From assembly GCF_000317305.3 (NCBI RefSeq), contig NC_023036.2, forward strand, positions 3,968,001 through 4,032,000: a stretch of DNA of 64,000 nucleotides, written 5' to 3'. This DNA comes from Mycolicibacterium neoaurum VKM Ac-1815D. Lineage in GTDB: Bacteria > Actinomycetota > Actinomycetes > Mycobacteriales > Mycobacteriaceae. The notes beneath the pieces were generated by a model that saw only the letters and a program-made list of their open reading frames with translations, ran no database searches and was not told the DNA's origin. The first letter of the stretch is position 1. Each line of letters begins with the position of its first letter. Made by a program: the position numbers and the translations under genes. Shown here in pieces: positions 6,966 to 15,197 of the stretch.

Positions 6966-7885
6966 CGTCTGCCCAGAACGAATCGCAGGCACTCGGCGAT
7001 CTCGCCGCGCGGCAACTCGCCAACGCCACGAAGACCGTTCCCCAGCTGTCCACCATCACGCCGCGTTTCCTGCTGCACCTGCTGTCCTGGGTGCCGGTGG
7101 AAGCGGGCATCTACCGCGTGAATCGCGTCGTCAACCCCGACCGCGTCGCCATCCATGCCGACGAGGGCGTCGGCACCGACGATCCGCTGCCCGAGACCTA
7201 CGTCGATTACGAAACCAGCCCGCGTGAGTACACGCTGCGGTCCATCTCGACGCTGCTCGACGTGCACACCCGCGTGTCCGACCTGTACTCCAGCCCGCAT
7301 GACCAGGTCGCCCAGCAGTTGCGGCTGACCATCGAGACCATCAAGGAACGCCAGGAGTACGAGCTGGTGAACAACCCGGAGTACGGCCTGCTGTCGCAGG
7401 TCACCCCGGAGCAGACCATCCAGACCCTGCACGGCACCCCCACCCCTGATGACCTGGACTCGCTGATCACGAAGGTGTGGAAGACGCCCGCCTTCTTCCT
7501 GACCAACCCGCTGGGAGTCGCCGCGTTCGGCCGCGAGGCCACCCGGCGCGGGGTTCCGCCGCCAGTGGTCAGCCTGTTCGGCGCGCAGTTCATCACGTGG
7601 CGCGGCATCCCGATCGTGCCGAGCGACAAGGTGCCGGTGACCGACGGGAAGACGAAGTTCATCCTGGTCCGCACCGGTGAGGAGCGCCAGGGCGTGGTGG
7701 GCTTGTTCCAGCCGGGCCTGGTCGGCGAGCAGGCCCCGGGGTTGTCGGTGCGCTTCACCGGTATCAACCGCTCGGCGATCGCGTCGTACCTGGTCACGCT
7801 GTACTCGTCGCTGGCGGTGCTCACCGACGATGCGCTGGCGGTCCTGGAGGACGTCGGAGTGGACCACTTCCATGAGTACAAGTGA
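6962..7885 (+). CDS. Family 2A encapsulin shell protein (MMP-I/SrpI-like)
   Basis: 307-residue HK97-fold shell protein, the length of the M. leprae 35-kDa major membrane protein I and of cyanobacterial SrpI. These form the Family 2A encapsulins, which self-assemble into a hollow icosahedral nanocompartment. Matching features are the N-arm (SQALGDLAARQLANATKTVPQLSTITPRFLLHLLSWVPVEAGIYRVNRV), the absence of an inserted cNMP-binding domain (so 2A, not 2B), and a cysteine desulfurase encoded immediately downstream with a 14-base overlap. Known 2A systems load that enzyme and have been linked to sulfur storage. The Shine-Dalgarno GGAGG is well placed. The divergent unit upstream carries a cysteine attenuator. 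Confidence 0.93.
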   Translation: MTSAQNESQALGDLAARQLANATKTVPQLSTITPRFLLHLLSWVPVEAGIYRVNRVVNPDRVAIHADEGVGTDDPLPETYVDYETSPREYTLRSISTLLDVHTRVSDLYSSPHDQVAQQLRLTIETIKERQEYELVNNPEYGLLSQVTPEQTIQTLHGTPTPDDLDSLITKVWKTPAFFLTNPLGVAAFGREATRRGVPPPVVSLFGAQFITWRGIPIVPSDKVPVTDGKTKFILVRTGEERQGVVGLFQPGLVGEQAPGLSVRFTGINRSAIASYLVTLYSSLAVLTDDALAVLEDVGVDHFHEYK

Positions 7886-9701
7886 CCTCCCGATAAGCGA
7901 GGCCGAGCTGTCGGCGCTGGCAAGCCAGTTGTTCGCCACCAGCCTGCGGCCCGGTCCGGACAGCCCGCCGTCGGTGACGGCAGCGTCCCCGCGTGGAGTG
8001 GCCCCGGATGTCACCACCGCGACCTCGGCCGGCGCCACCGCCCTCGGAGCGGCGCATCCGGGCACGCCTGCGGAGTTGGTTTCGGTGCCGCAGGGCGTCG
8101 TGCCCGCACCGACGTCGCCTGGGCCGGAGGCGAGCCCGCCCGGTGTGGCGCCGGTGGCGCCGCGCGGCAACGTGGCGAGCCCCGTCGTGCCGTTCGGTGG
8201 GTTCGACGCGTTCGCGGTGCCGTCCGGGCTGGTCCCGACGGCACCGGGTGTGCTCGCGGCTCCCCCATCCGCACCGGTCGCGCCGAACCCTTCCCCGTCG
8301 CTTCGCTCGCCCCAGCGCGGTTCAGCACCCTCCTGGCCGGGCACCGTCCCGGACGTCCCGCATCTGGGGTGGACGGGTGCGGCGCCGGCGTCCCAGGACG
8401 CCGACGGCTACTATTTCCTGCAGCGTCCCGACTCCGATATTGTTGCCGGCGAGCCTGTTCCGGCGATCCGCGACGATCACGAGATCTTCGATGTCACCGC
8501 GATCCGGGCCGACTTCCCGATCCTGCGGGAGACCGTCAACGGCAAACCGCTGATCTGGTTCGACAACGCGGCGACCACACAGAAGCCACAGGCGGTCATC
8601 GACCGGCTGGCGTACTTCTACACGCACGAGAACTCGAACATCCACCGGGCGGCGCACGAGTTGGCGGCACGGGCCACCGACGCCTACGAGGACGCCCGCG
8701 ACACGGTGCGGCGTTTCCTCAACGCCGGTAAGAGCGAACAGATCATCTTCGTGCGCGGCACCACCGAGGCCATCAACCTGGTGGCCCAGTCGTGGGGCGG
8801 CAAGCACCTGGGCGCCGGTGACGAGATCGTCATCACGCATCTGGAGCATCACGCCAATATCGTTCCCTGGCAACTACTTGCGCAACGGACCGGCGCGGTG
8901 CTGAAGGTGGCCCCGGTCGATGATGCGGGCAATCTGCTGCTGGATGAGTTCGAGCGGCTGCTCGGGCCGAAGACCAAACTGGTTGCAGCCACCCAGGTCT
9001 CCAACGCGTTGGGCACCGTGACACCGGTGCAGACGATCGTCGAACTCGGGCACCGTTACGGTGCCAGGGTGCTGATCGATGCCGCCCAATCGGTCCCGCA
9101 CATCCCCATCGACGTGCAGGCGCTCGGGGCGGACTTCGTGGTGTTCTCCGGGCACAAGATCTTCGGGCCCACCGGGATCGGGGTGCTGTACGGCACCGAG
9201 GAGGCGCTCGCGGAGACCCCGCCCTGGCAGGGCGGCGGCAACATGATCGCCGATGTCACCTTGGAACGTGCCATCTTCCAAGACATTCCGAACAAGTTCG
9301 AGGCGGGCACCGGAAACATCGCCGACGCCGTCGGACTGGGCGAGGCGTTGCGCTACGTGGAACGGGTCGGTATCGAGCGGATCGCGGCCTATGAGCACGC
9401 ACTGCTCGACTACGCGACACCGCGACTGGCCGATATCGCCGGGGTGCGGTTGGTCGGTACCGCCGAGGAGAAGGCCAGCGTGCTGTCGTTCGTGCTGGCC
9501 GGTCACGAGCCCCTGGAGGTCGGCAAGGCGCTCAATGCCGAGGGCATCGCGGTGCGGGCCGGGCACCACTGTGCGCAACCCATCCTGCGTCGACTGGGTC
9601 TGGAGGCCACCGTGCGGCCGTCGTTCGCGTTCTACAACACCTTCGACGAGATCGATGTGTTCATCGATGCGGTCCGCCGCATCGCGGAGGGCTCCGCCTA
9701 G
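7872..9701 (+). CDS. Encapsulated SufS-like cysteine desulfurase, long loading domain
   Basis: 609-residue PLP enzyme that removes sulfur from cysteine, giving alanine and enzyme-bound persulfide. The catalytic domain starts near FDVTAIRADFPIL; the PLP lysine is K429 in FSGHKIFGPTG and the persulfide cysteine is C567 in RAGHHCAQP, typical of group II (SufS/CsdA) desulfurases. The first ~200 residues are Pro/Ala/Gly/Val-rich and presumably disordered, starting with an amphipathic stretch ISEAELSALASQLFA. This is the cargo-loading domain of Family 2A encapsulin cargo. It contains four copies of an xPxG(V/L)(A/V)P motif. The ATG at 7872 overlaps the shell gene by 14 bases, implying coupled translation. 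Confidence 0.95.
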   Translation: MSTSDLPISEAELSALASQLFATSLRPGPDSPPSVTAASPRGVAPDVTTATSAGATALGAAHPGTPAELVSVPQGVVPAPTSPGPEASPPGVAPVAPRGNVASPVVPFGGFDAFAVPSGLVPTAPGVLAAPPSAPVAPNPSPSLRSPQRGSAPSWPGTVPDVPHLGWTGAAPASQDADGYYFLQRPDSDIVAGEPVPAIRDDHEIFDVTAIRADFPILRETVNGKPLIWFDNAATTQKPQAVIDRLAYFYTHENSNIHRAAHELAARATDAYEDARDTVRRFLNAGKSEQIIFVRGTTEAINLVAQSWGGKHLGAGDEIVITHLEHHANIVPWQLLAQRTGAVLKVAPVDDAGNLLLDEFERLLGPKTKLVAATQVSNALGTVTPVQTIVELGHRYGARVLIDAAQSVPHIPIDVQALGADFVVFSGHKIFGPTGIGVLYGTEEALAETPPWQGGGNMIADVTLERAIFQDIPNKFEAGTGNIADAVGLGEALRYVERVGIERIAAYEHALLDYATPRLADIAGVRLVGTAEEKASVLSFVLAGHEPLEVGKALNAEGIAVRAGHHCAQPILRRLGLEATVRPSFAFYNTFDEIDVFIDAVRRIAEGSA

Positions 9702-9739
9702 ACAGCCGGCGAGCAGACCGGACCTGGGATGATCGACGG

Positions 9740-10957
9740 GTGAGCCATGACATCCGGGTGTTGACCGCCGAGGACGAGTTGATCGAGGCGGGCAACATCT
9801 TCCGCACCGCGATGATCGGGTTCCCGCCGCTCAACGAGCAACAACGTGTTCTGATCGGAAAGCTGTTGGAGCCGGGCCGCACGCTCGGTGTCTTCGTCGA
9901 GGGCAGGCTGGCCGCCACCGCCGATTCCACCACCAGCACGCTGACCCTGCCCGGTGGTGCGCGGGTGGGTCATGCCGCGGTCACGCATGTCGGCGTGCTG
10001 CCGTCGTACACCCGCCGCGGTATCGCGACGGCGCTATTGCGGCATCAGTTGCGCGATATCGCCGACCGCGGTGAGGTGTTGGCCTCGTTGCGGGCATCGG
10101 AGGCGACGATCTACGAACGCTTCGGCTACTCGGTGGCGACCACGACGGCCACCATCGAGGTGCGCACCGCCCGGGCCGCACTGCGTCCCGGGGTCACGGT
10201 GGGCGGACCGGTGCGACTGGTCGAGCCGGGCAGGGAGTGGGACATCCTGCCCCGGATCTATGCCGCCCATCGCGGCGTGCGCCCGGGGTCGATCGACCGC
10301 GACCCGCACTGGTGGCTCAATCAGCAGCTGCGCGCCGAGGGTACTGCCGGCGCACGTTTCGTCGCCGTGCACGGCCCGGCCGGCGAGGAGACCGGGTTCG
10401 TCCGCTACCACCCGGTGGGCACCGACACCTGGTTCACCAGCGATCAGCGGACCGTCGTCGTCGACGATCTGTTCGCCCCGACCGAGCAGGCCTATGTGGG
10501 CCTGGTGCGCTTCCTGCTGGATCTCGATCTCGTCGACCGGCTGGTCTTCACCCAAGCCCCCGTGGACAGTCCGTTGCCATGGCTGCTGCGTGACCGACGT
10601 GCCGCTCGGATCACCGGCGTGCATGACGAAACCTGGTTGCGGGTGGTCGATGTGGCGCAGGCGCTGAGTCGACGCACCTATGCCGGAACCCGGCCCGTGA
10701 CATTGCGTGTCGAGGATCCGCTGCTGACCGAGAACTGTGCGACGTATGCGATCTCTGCGGACGGTGTTCAGACCACATCCGCGCCGGCGCAACTCGTCGC
10801 CGACGTTGCCGGCCTCGGGGCCGCATTGCTCGGCGGCACGTCGTGGCGTGACCTCGCATCGGCGGGTCTGGTGGGAGTGCACGACCCGGTGGCGCTGGCC
10901 GCAGCCGACGAGTTGTTCGCGGTGCCGCAGGCGCCGTATGCGGGGTTCATCTTCTGA
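9740..10957 (+). CDS. Eis-family GNAT N-acetyltransferase
   Basis: 405-residue two-GNAT-plus-SCP2-like protein of the Eis family, which acetylates amine groups of aminoglycosides or lysines using acetyl-CoA. The acetyl-CoA loop is HVGVLPSYTRRGIATALL; the candidate general-acid tyrosine lies in TIYERFGYSVAT; the chain ends YAGFIF, and in Eis the C-terminal carboxylate acts as catalytic base. The gene starts at GTG 9740, 38 bases after the cysteine desulfurase, on the same strand, so it may be read from the encapsulin promoter. M. tuberculosis eis (Rv2416c) lies elsewhere on this backbone, so this is a distinct family member. Substrate unknown. Confidence 0.85.
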   Translation: MSHDIRVLTAEDELIEAGNIFRTAMIGFPPLNEQQRVLIGKLLEPGRTLGVFVEGRLAATADSTTSTLTLPGGARVGHAAVTHVGVLPSYTRRGIATALLRHQLRDIADRGEVLASLRASEATIYERFGYSVATTTATIEVRTARAALRPGVTVGGPVRLVEPGREWDILPRIYAAHRGVRPGSIDRDPHWWLNQQLRAEGTAGARFVAVHGPAGEETGFVRYHPVGTDTWFTSDQRTVVVDDLFAPTEQAYVGLVRFLLDLDLVDRLVFTQAPVDSPLPWLLRDRRAARITGVHDETWLRVVDVAQALSRRTYAGTRPVTLRVEDPLLTENCATYAISADGVQTTSAPAQLVADVAGLGAALLGGTSWRDLASAGLVGVHDPVALAAADELFAVPQAPYAGFIF

Positions 10958-10972
10958 ATCGTGCCGTCCCGC

Positions 10973-11284
10973 TCAATACGGTGGTGGGTGGGTGTCGATG
11001 TGGGTGCGGTTGTGTGCGCGTTCGTGGGCTATTCGGTAGGGCCGGTTTTGTGCGCGGGTGCGGGATCGTGTGGGGGCGGCCCGTTCTCGGCCCGGCACCG
11101 GTGGTGGCGCGGTGATCGGACCCAGTTCTGCCGTGGGCACCGCTAGCCGAGGGAAGAGCAGCGCGCCGTCGGGTGTGGTCGTGTAGATGCTGCCGTTGGG
11201 GGCGGTGAGGGTGAGGGTGCCATCGAGATGCTGCTGGTCGGTCCAGCCGCCGGGCCCGCAGTGAAATGTCTTGATCAGATACAC
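10973..11284 (-). pseudogene. C-terminal remnant of REP13E12/DUF222 HNH protein
   Basis: 103 codons whose translation matches the tail of 13E12-repeat HNH endonuclease-like proteins: LIKTFHCGPGGWTDQQHLDGT, then YTTTPDGALLFPRLAVPT, then RTRAQNRPYRIAHERAHN and a final PPPY. The HNH motif and all upstream DUF222 sequence are absent: in the same frame a TGA precedes the fragment and the DNA beyond belongs to the methyltransferase region. It is a dead fragment of a repeated, mobile-like family common in mycobacteria, and probably marks an old insertion or recombination point downstream of the Eis-like gene. Confidence 0.75.
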
Positions 11285-11322
11285 CTGATCATCCCACCGG
11301 GGTACGACAACTCACGCAAACG

Positions 11323-11856
11323 TCAGCGACGTCCGACCAACCAGGCCTGTCCCCCGCCCTCACCGTCGGCGATCACATCGAGATCACCGAAAGCCGAACG
11401 CAATTCACCGGCAACAGCCCTGAATCGGCCGGGTGCGGAGCCCACCTCGCTGAGCACGCAGATCGCCAACAGCCCGCCCGGCTTCAGCCGCGCCGTCATC
11501 GAACGGTATAGGGCGGTATCGCGAAACTTGTGGCACAGCAGCACATCGGCCGGTTCACCCGACGGCAGACCTGCATCGAGATCGGCCACGTCGAAGGCAA
11601 CCGGGACGGCGGTCTGTTCGGCGAGCCGACGCGCCTGGGCAATGGCCACCGCGGAGATGTCGACGGCATGCACCCGCAGCCCGCGCTGCGCCAGCCACAC
11701 CGCGGCACCGCCTGTGCCGCAGGCGATGTCGAGAGCCGTACCGGTGCGCGGGAAGACATCCTCCACACCGCCGAACACAGCGGGCAACGCGGCCACGGGC
11801 ATGTCGGCACCCTCGACGTACATCGCGGCCCAGCGGGCACGGTCCTCAGCGCTCAC
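11323..11856 (-). CDS. SAM-dependent class I methyltransferase
   Basis: 177 residues from GTG 11856, which has a GGGGG Shine-Dalgarno. The SAM-binding motif I is ALDIACGTGGAAVWLAQRG, followed by the acidic motif II residue in VHAVDIS and FDVADLDAGLP as motif III. It is short for the family but complete over the Rossmann core. The C-terminal part is reduced, with no obvious substrate domain, so the target (small molecule or protein) is unknown. It lies 31 bases downstream of the lppR/lepA unit side on the same strand, and is probably independent. An in-frame extension upstream of 11856 is open but has no support. Confidence 0.8.
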   Translation of the reverse strand: MSAEDRARWAAMYVEGADMPVAALPAVFGGVEDVFPRTGTALDIACGTGGAAVWLAQRGLRVHAVDISAVAIAQARRLAEQTAVPVAFDVADLDAGLPSGEPADVLLCHKFRDTALYRSMTARLKPGGLLAICVLSEVGSAPGRFRAVAGELRSAFGDLDVIADGEGGGQAWLVGRR

Positions 11857-11887
11857 ACCACACCCCCACGAACCATAGGACGAAGAC

Positions 11888-12643
11888 CTATTTGGCGGCG
11901 TTCTCCAGCATCTGCGCGGCGATCTCCGCCGCTTCGTCGCCCGCACCGTAACTACATGCCCAGGCCTCAACGGTGAGGTTGGACGCGAAGGACAACGCGT
12001 GCTGGCATTCCCAACCGTCGGCGTCCTCCTGCGCGGTCACCTGGGTGAGCACGGTGCCACTGTCGGTCAGATCCTCGATCTGCCAGGTGTAGCTGTCGGT
12101 GCCGTCGTCGATGTCGATCGAGGAGCCCGCACACTTCTTCCACATCGCCTGGGAGTCGTCGAAGAACTGCTTTGCGTCGTCGGCCGAGGGATAGAGCACC
12201 GCGGTCTGCTCGACCCAGTGCGCATTGTCCTCATCGGGTTCGCGCGAGACCTGATCGCGCACCGCCGTGTAACCGCTGTCGCCGTAGACCGGCTGCTCGG
12301 CACCGAAGATCGCACCGAGGCACTCCGGATTGGAAACGTCGCGGGAATGGTCGACCATCTGATCGAGCTCACCGGTCACCTCCATGGTGTCCGACCCCAT
12401 GATGGAGTTGATCTCGCCGATGGGCAGCAACACATCATCGAGTTGGCGCTCGCGAAGCAGTGGCACATCGGCGGGCACGGCGTTCGGGTCGCGGACCGCC
12501 TGACCGCTCACGGTGCTGGTGCAGCCGGTCAGCAGCGCGCAGCCGACGGCAGCGGCCAGGACGGCATGACGGGCGTATCGCACGCGTGACGCGGCTGCTG
12601 TGTTCACCGCGCCATTGTGACCGATGACGCGCCTGCGAGTCAC
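11888..12643 (-). CDS. lppR: Lipoprotein LppR-like, PknH-like sensor domain
   Basis: Lipoprotein with the lipobox LLTGC, followed by a Ser/Thr linker (TSTVSGQAV) and a domain of the PknH-like extracellular type. Conserved Cys residues (NPECLGA, KKCAGS, WECQHA, WACSYG) would form two disulfides in the cell envelope. The position next to lepA corresponds to lppR (Rv2403c). The called GTG start at 12643 overlaps the lepA stop as GTGA, suggesting coupling. A second GTG at 12607 would give a shorter, more standard signal peptide (VNTAAASRVRYARH). Ligand unknown; homologous domains act as sensors or substrate binders. Confidence 0.85.
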   Translation of the reverse strand: MTRRRVIGHNGAVNTAAASRVRYARHAVLAAAVGCALLTGCTSTVSGQAVRDPNAVPADVPLLRERQLDDVLLPIGEINSIMGSDTMEVTGELDQMVDHSRDVSNPECLGAIFGAEQPVYGDSGYTAVRDQVSREPDEDNAHWVEQTAVLYPSADDAKQFFDDSQAMWKKCAGSSIDIDDGTDSYTWQIEDLTDSGTVLTQVTAQEDADGWECQHALSFASNLTVEAWACSYGAGDEAAEIAAQMLENAAK

Positions 12644-14496
12644 TTCTTGGCTTTGTCCGCGACGGCCTCGGTGGACAGCGCCGCGACAAAGGCCTCCTGC
12701 GGGACATCGACGCGGCCGATGGTCTTCATCCGCTTCTTGCCCTCCTTCTGCTTCTCCAGCAGTTTGCGCTTACGGGTGATGTCACCGCCGTAGCACTTGG
12801 ACAACACGTCCTTGCGGATGGCCCGGATGTTCTCGCGGGCAATGATCCGTGAGCCGATCGCGGCCTGGATCGGCACCTCGAACTGCTGGCGCGGGATGAG
12901 TTCCTTGAGTTTCGTCGTCATCTTGTTGCCGTAAGCCGCGGCGCCGTCCTTGTGCACGATGGCGCTGAACGCGTCGACGGCCTCGCCCTGCAGCAGGATG
13001 TCGACCTTCACCAGGTCGGCCTCCTGCTCGCCGGCCTCCTCGTAGTCCAGGCTGGCGTAACCGCGGGTGCGGGACTTCAACGAATCGAAGAAGTCGAAGA
13101 TGATCTCGCCCAGCGGCATCGTGTAGCGCAACTCGACGCGCTCCGGGGACAGGTAGTCCATCCCGCCGAGCTCACCGCGGCGGGTCTGGCACAGCTCCAT
13201 GATGGTGCCGATGAACTCACTGGGCGCGATGACCGTCGTCTTGACCACCGGTTCGAAGACGGCGCGAACCTTGCCCTCGGGCCAGTCCGACGGGTTGGTC
13301 ACCACCATCTCGGTGTTGTCCTCTTTGACCACCCGGTAGACCACGTTGGGGGCGGTCGAGATCAGGTCGAGATTGAACTCGCGCTCCAGGCGTTCGCGGG
13401 TGATCTCCATGTGCAGCAGGCCGAGGAATCCGCACCGGAAGCCGAACCCCAGTGCCACCGATGTCTCGGGCTCATAGGTCAGCGCGGCATCGTTGAGCTG
13501 CAGCTTGTCCAGCGCCTCACGCAGCACCGGGTAGTCCGAGCCATCCACCGGGTACAGGCCGGAGTAGACCATCGGGCGGGGCTCGCGGTACCCGGTCAAC
13601 GCTTCGGTCGCACCGTGGCGCGCCGTGGTGACGGTGTCGCCGACCTTGGACTGACGGACATCCTTCACGCCGGTGATGAGGTAGCCGACCTCGCCGACCC
13701 CGAGGCCGTCGGAGGCCTTCGGTTCGGGTGAGACGATGCCGACCTCGAGCAACTCGTGCGTCGCGCCGGTGGACATCATCTTGATCTTTTCGCGGGGATT
13801 GAGCTTGCCATCCACGACGCGCACGTAGGTGACCACGCCGCGGTAGATGTCGTAGACCGAGTCGAAGATCATCGCCCGCGCGGGGGCGTCGGCATCCCCG
13901 ACCGGCGCCGGGATCAGCCGGACGACCTCGTCGAGCAGTTCGCGCACACCCACACCGGTCTTGCCGGACACCCGCAGCACGTCCTCGGGCTCACAGCCGA
14001 TGATGTGCGCGATCTCCCCGGCGTACCGGTCCGGATCGGCGGCGGGCAGGTCGATCTTGTTGAGCACCGGGATGATGGTGAGGTCCCGGTCCAGCGCCAG
14101 ATAGAGATTGGCCAGCGTCTGCGCCTCGATGCCCTGCGCGGCGTCGACCAGCAGGACCGCCCCCTCGCAGGCCTCCAAGGCGCGCGAGACCTCGTAGGTG
14201 AAGTCGACGTGGCCCGGGGTGTCGATCAGATGCAGGACGTAGTTCTCTTCGGTGCCGTCCTCGCCGGTGACCGACCACGGCAGCCGCACGTTCTGGGCCT
14301 TGATGGTGATCCCGCGCTCGCGTTCGATGTCCATCCGGTCCAGGTACTGGGCCCGCATGTCGCGGTCCGCGACGACGCCGGTGATGCCCAGCATCCGGTC
14401 GGCCAGGGTCGATTTACCGTGGTCGATATGGGCGATGATGCAGAAGTTCCTGATCTGCGCCGGCGCAGTGAACGTCTTGTCGGCGAAACTACTGAT
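12640..14496 (-). CDS. lepA: Elongation factor 4 (LepA), non-AUG start
   Basis: 618-residue ribosomal GTPase that back-translocates or remodels stalled ribosomes. G1 is AHIDHGKST, the switch region RERGITIKA, G3 DTPGHVDF and G4 NKID; the characteristic C-terminal domain with YGGDITRKRKLLEKQKEGKKRM is complete. The first in-frame ATG (14394) lies after G1, so it cannot be the start. Upstream there is no in-frame ATG, GTG or TTG before a TGA. The best start is ATC at 14496 (ISSFADKTFTAPAQ), with AGGAG at 14503-14507 and a 6-base spacer; ATT at 14502 is too close to that site. Overlaps lppR by 4 bases. Confidence 0.95.
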   Translation of the reverse strand: MSSFADKTFTAPAQIRNFCIIAHIDHGKSTLADRMLGITGVVADRDMRAQYLDRMDIERERGITIKAQNVRLPWSVTGEDGTEENYVLHLIDTPGHVDFTYEVSRALEACEGAVLLVDAAQGIEAQTLANLYLALDRDLTIIPVLNKIDLPAADPDRYAGEIAHIIGCEPEDVLRVSGKTGVGVRELLDEVVRLIPAPVGDADAPARAMIFDSVYDIYRGVVTYVRVVDGKLNPREKIKMMSTGATHELLEVGIVSPEPKASDGLGVGEVGYLITGVKDVRQSKVGDTVTTARHGATEALTGYREPRPMVYSGLYPVDGSDYPVLREALDKLQLNDAALTYEPETSVALGFGFRCGFLGLLHMEITRERLEREFNLDLISTAPNVVYRVVKEDNTEMVVTNPSDWPEGKVRAVFEPVVKTTVIAPSEFIGTIMELCQTRRGELGGMDYLSPERVELRYTMPLGEIIFDFFDSLKSRTRGYASLDYEEAGEQEADLVKVDILLQGEAVDAFSAIVHKDGAAAYGNKMTTKLKELIPRQQFEVPIQAAIGSRIIARENIRAIRKDVLSKCYGGDITRKRKLLEKQKEGKKRMKTIGRVDVPQEAFVAALSTEAVADKAKK

Positions 14497-14582
14497 GGGA
14501 ATCTCCTGGTCGAGGCGCGATAGTCGAGTCCAGCGTATCGACAGCAGGCCGTCGCCTCACAATCGCGACCTATGCTCGTCAC

Positions 14583-15170
14583 ATGGCGTCGCAGTGGAAG
14601 ACCTTCCAACGCTTCGCGGAGCACCTTGTCTTCAACGAAGCACCCAAGCTCATCCGGCAGCTGCCCAAGCCCGAACGGGTCCTGCAACAGGGGCTGAAAA
14701 TCGGGCTGGACGCGCTGGCCGGAGCTCAGACCGTCCAGCGCCCACCGACGGCGATCCCCGCCGGACGCCCGGTGACCAGCGCGAGCGTCCCGACCGCGCA
14801 CCGGGCCAGGCGCATCGAGTACTCCCCCGACCTGGACGGCCGAGCCGACCCCGGCGAGATCGTGTGGACCTGGGTGGTCTACGAAGACGACCCCACCCGC
14901 GGCAAGGACCGCCCGGTCCTCGTCGTCGGACGCGACCAGCGCGTGCTGCTGGGACTCATGCTGTCCAGCCAGGACCGGCACGCCGCCGACGGTGACTGGG
15001 TCGGCATCGGCACCGGCAGCTGGGACTACGAAGGCCGGCCCAGCTGGGTGCGGCTGGACCGGGTGCTCGACGTGCCCGAAGACGGGATTCGGCGCGAGGG
15101 CGCAATCCTGGAACGCGAGAAGTTCGAACTGGTCGCGACCCGGCTGCGCGCCGAGTTCTCGTGGAGCTGA
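14583..15170 (+). CDS. MazF/PemK-fold protein without antitoxin (Rv2405-like)
   Basis: 195-residue protein whose C-terminal half fits the PemK/MazF fold: DPGEIVWTWVVYEDDPTRGKDRPVLVVGRD is the opening strand-loop with the conserved RP, and the later segment ends in a helix (EREKFELVATRL). An N-terminal extension of about 85 residues is unusual for MazF. No antitoxin ORF precedes it, so it is probably not a simple toxin-antitoxin toxin; the M. tuberculosis counterpart (Rv2405) is also a single gene. A -10 TATGCT at 14571-14576, 6 bases before the ATG, predicts a leaderless mRNA. Divergent from lepA. Ribonuclease activity is unproven. Confidence 0.75.
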   Translation: MASQWKTFQRFAEHLVFNEAPKLIRQLPKPERVLQQGLKIGLDALAGAQTVQRPPTAIPAGRPVTSASVPTAHRARRIEYSPDLDGRADPGEIVWTWVVYEDDPTRGKDRPVLVVGRDQRVLLGLMLSSQDRHAADGDWVGIGTGSWDYEGRPSWVRLDRVLDVPEDGIRREGAILEREKFELVATRLRAEFSWS

Positions 15171-15197
15171 TTTTCGCTGCCGCGAAGACGTCCCGAC

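Noticed and set aside
6962..7885. Family 1 (DyP or ferritin-like cargo) encapsulin
   Set aside because: The 307-residue length, N-arm sequence and adjacent cysteine desulfurase match Family 2A; no peroxidase or ferritin gene is present.
14394..14396. ATG at 14394 as the lepA start
   Set aside because: It would remove AHIDHGKST, the GTP-binding P-loop, from an otherwise intact LepA.
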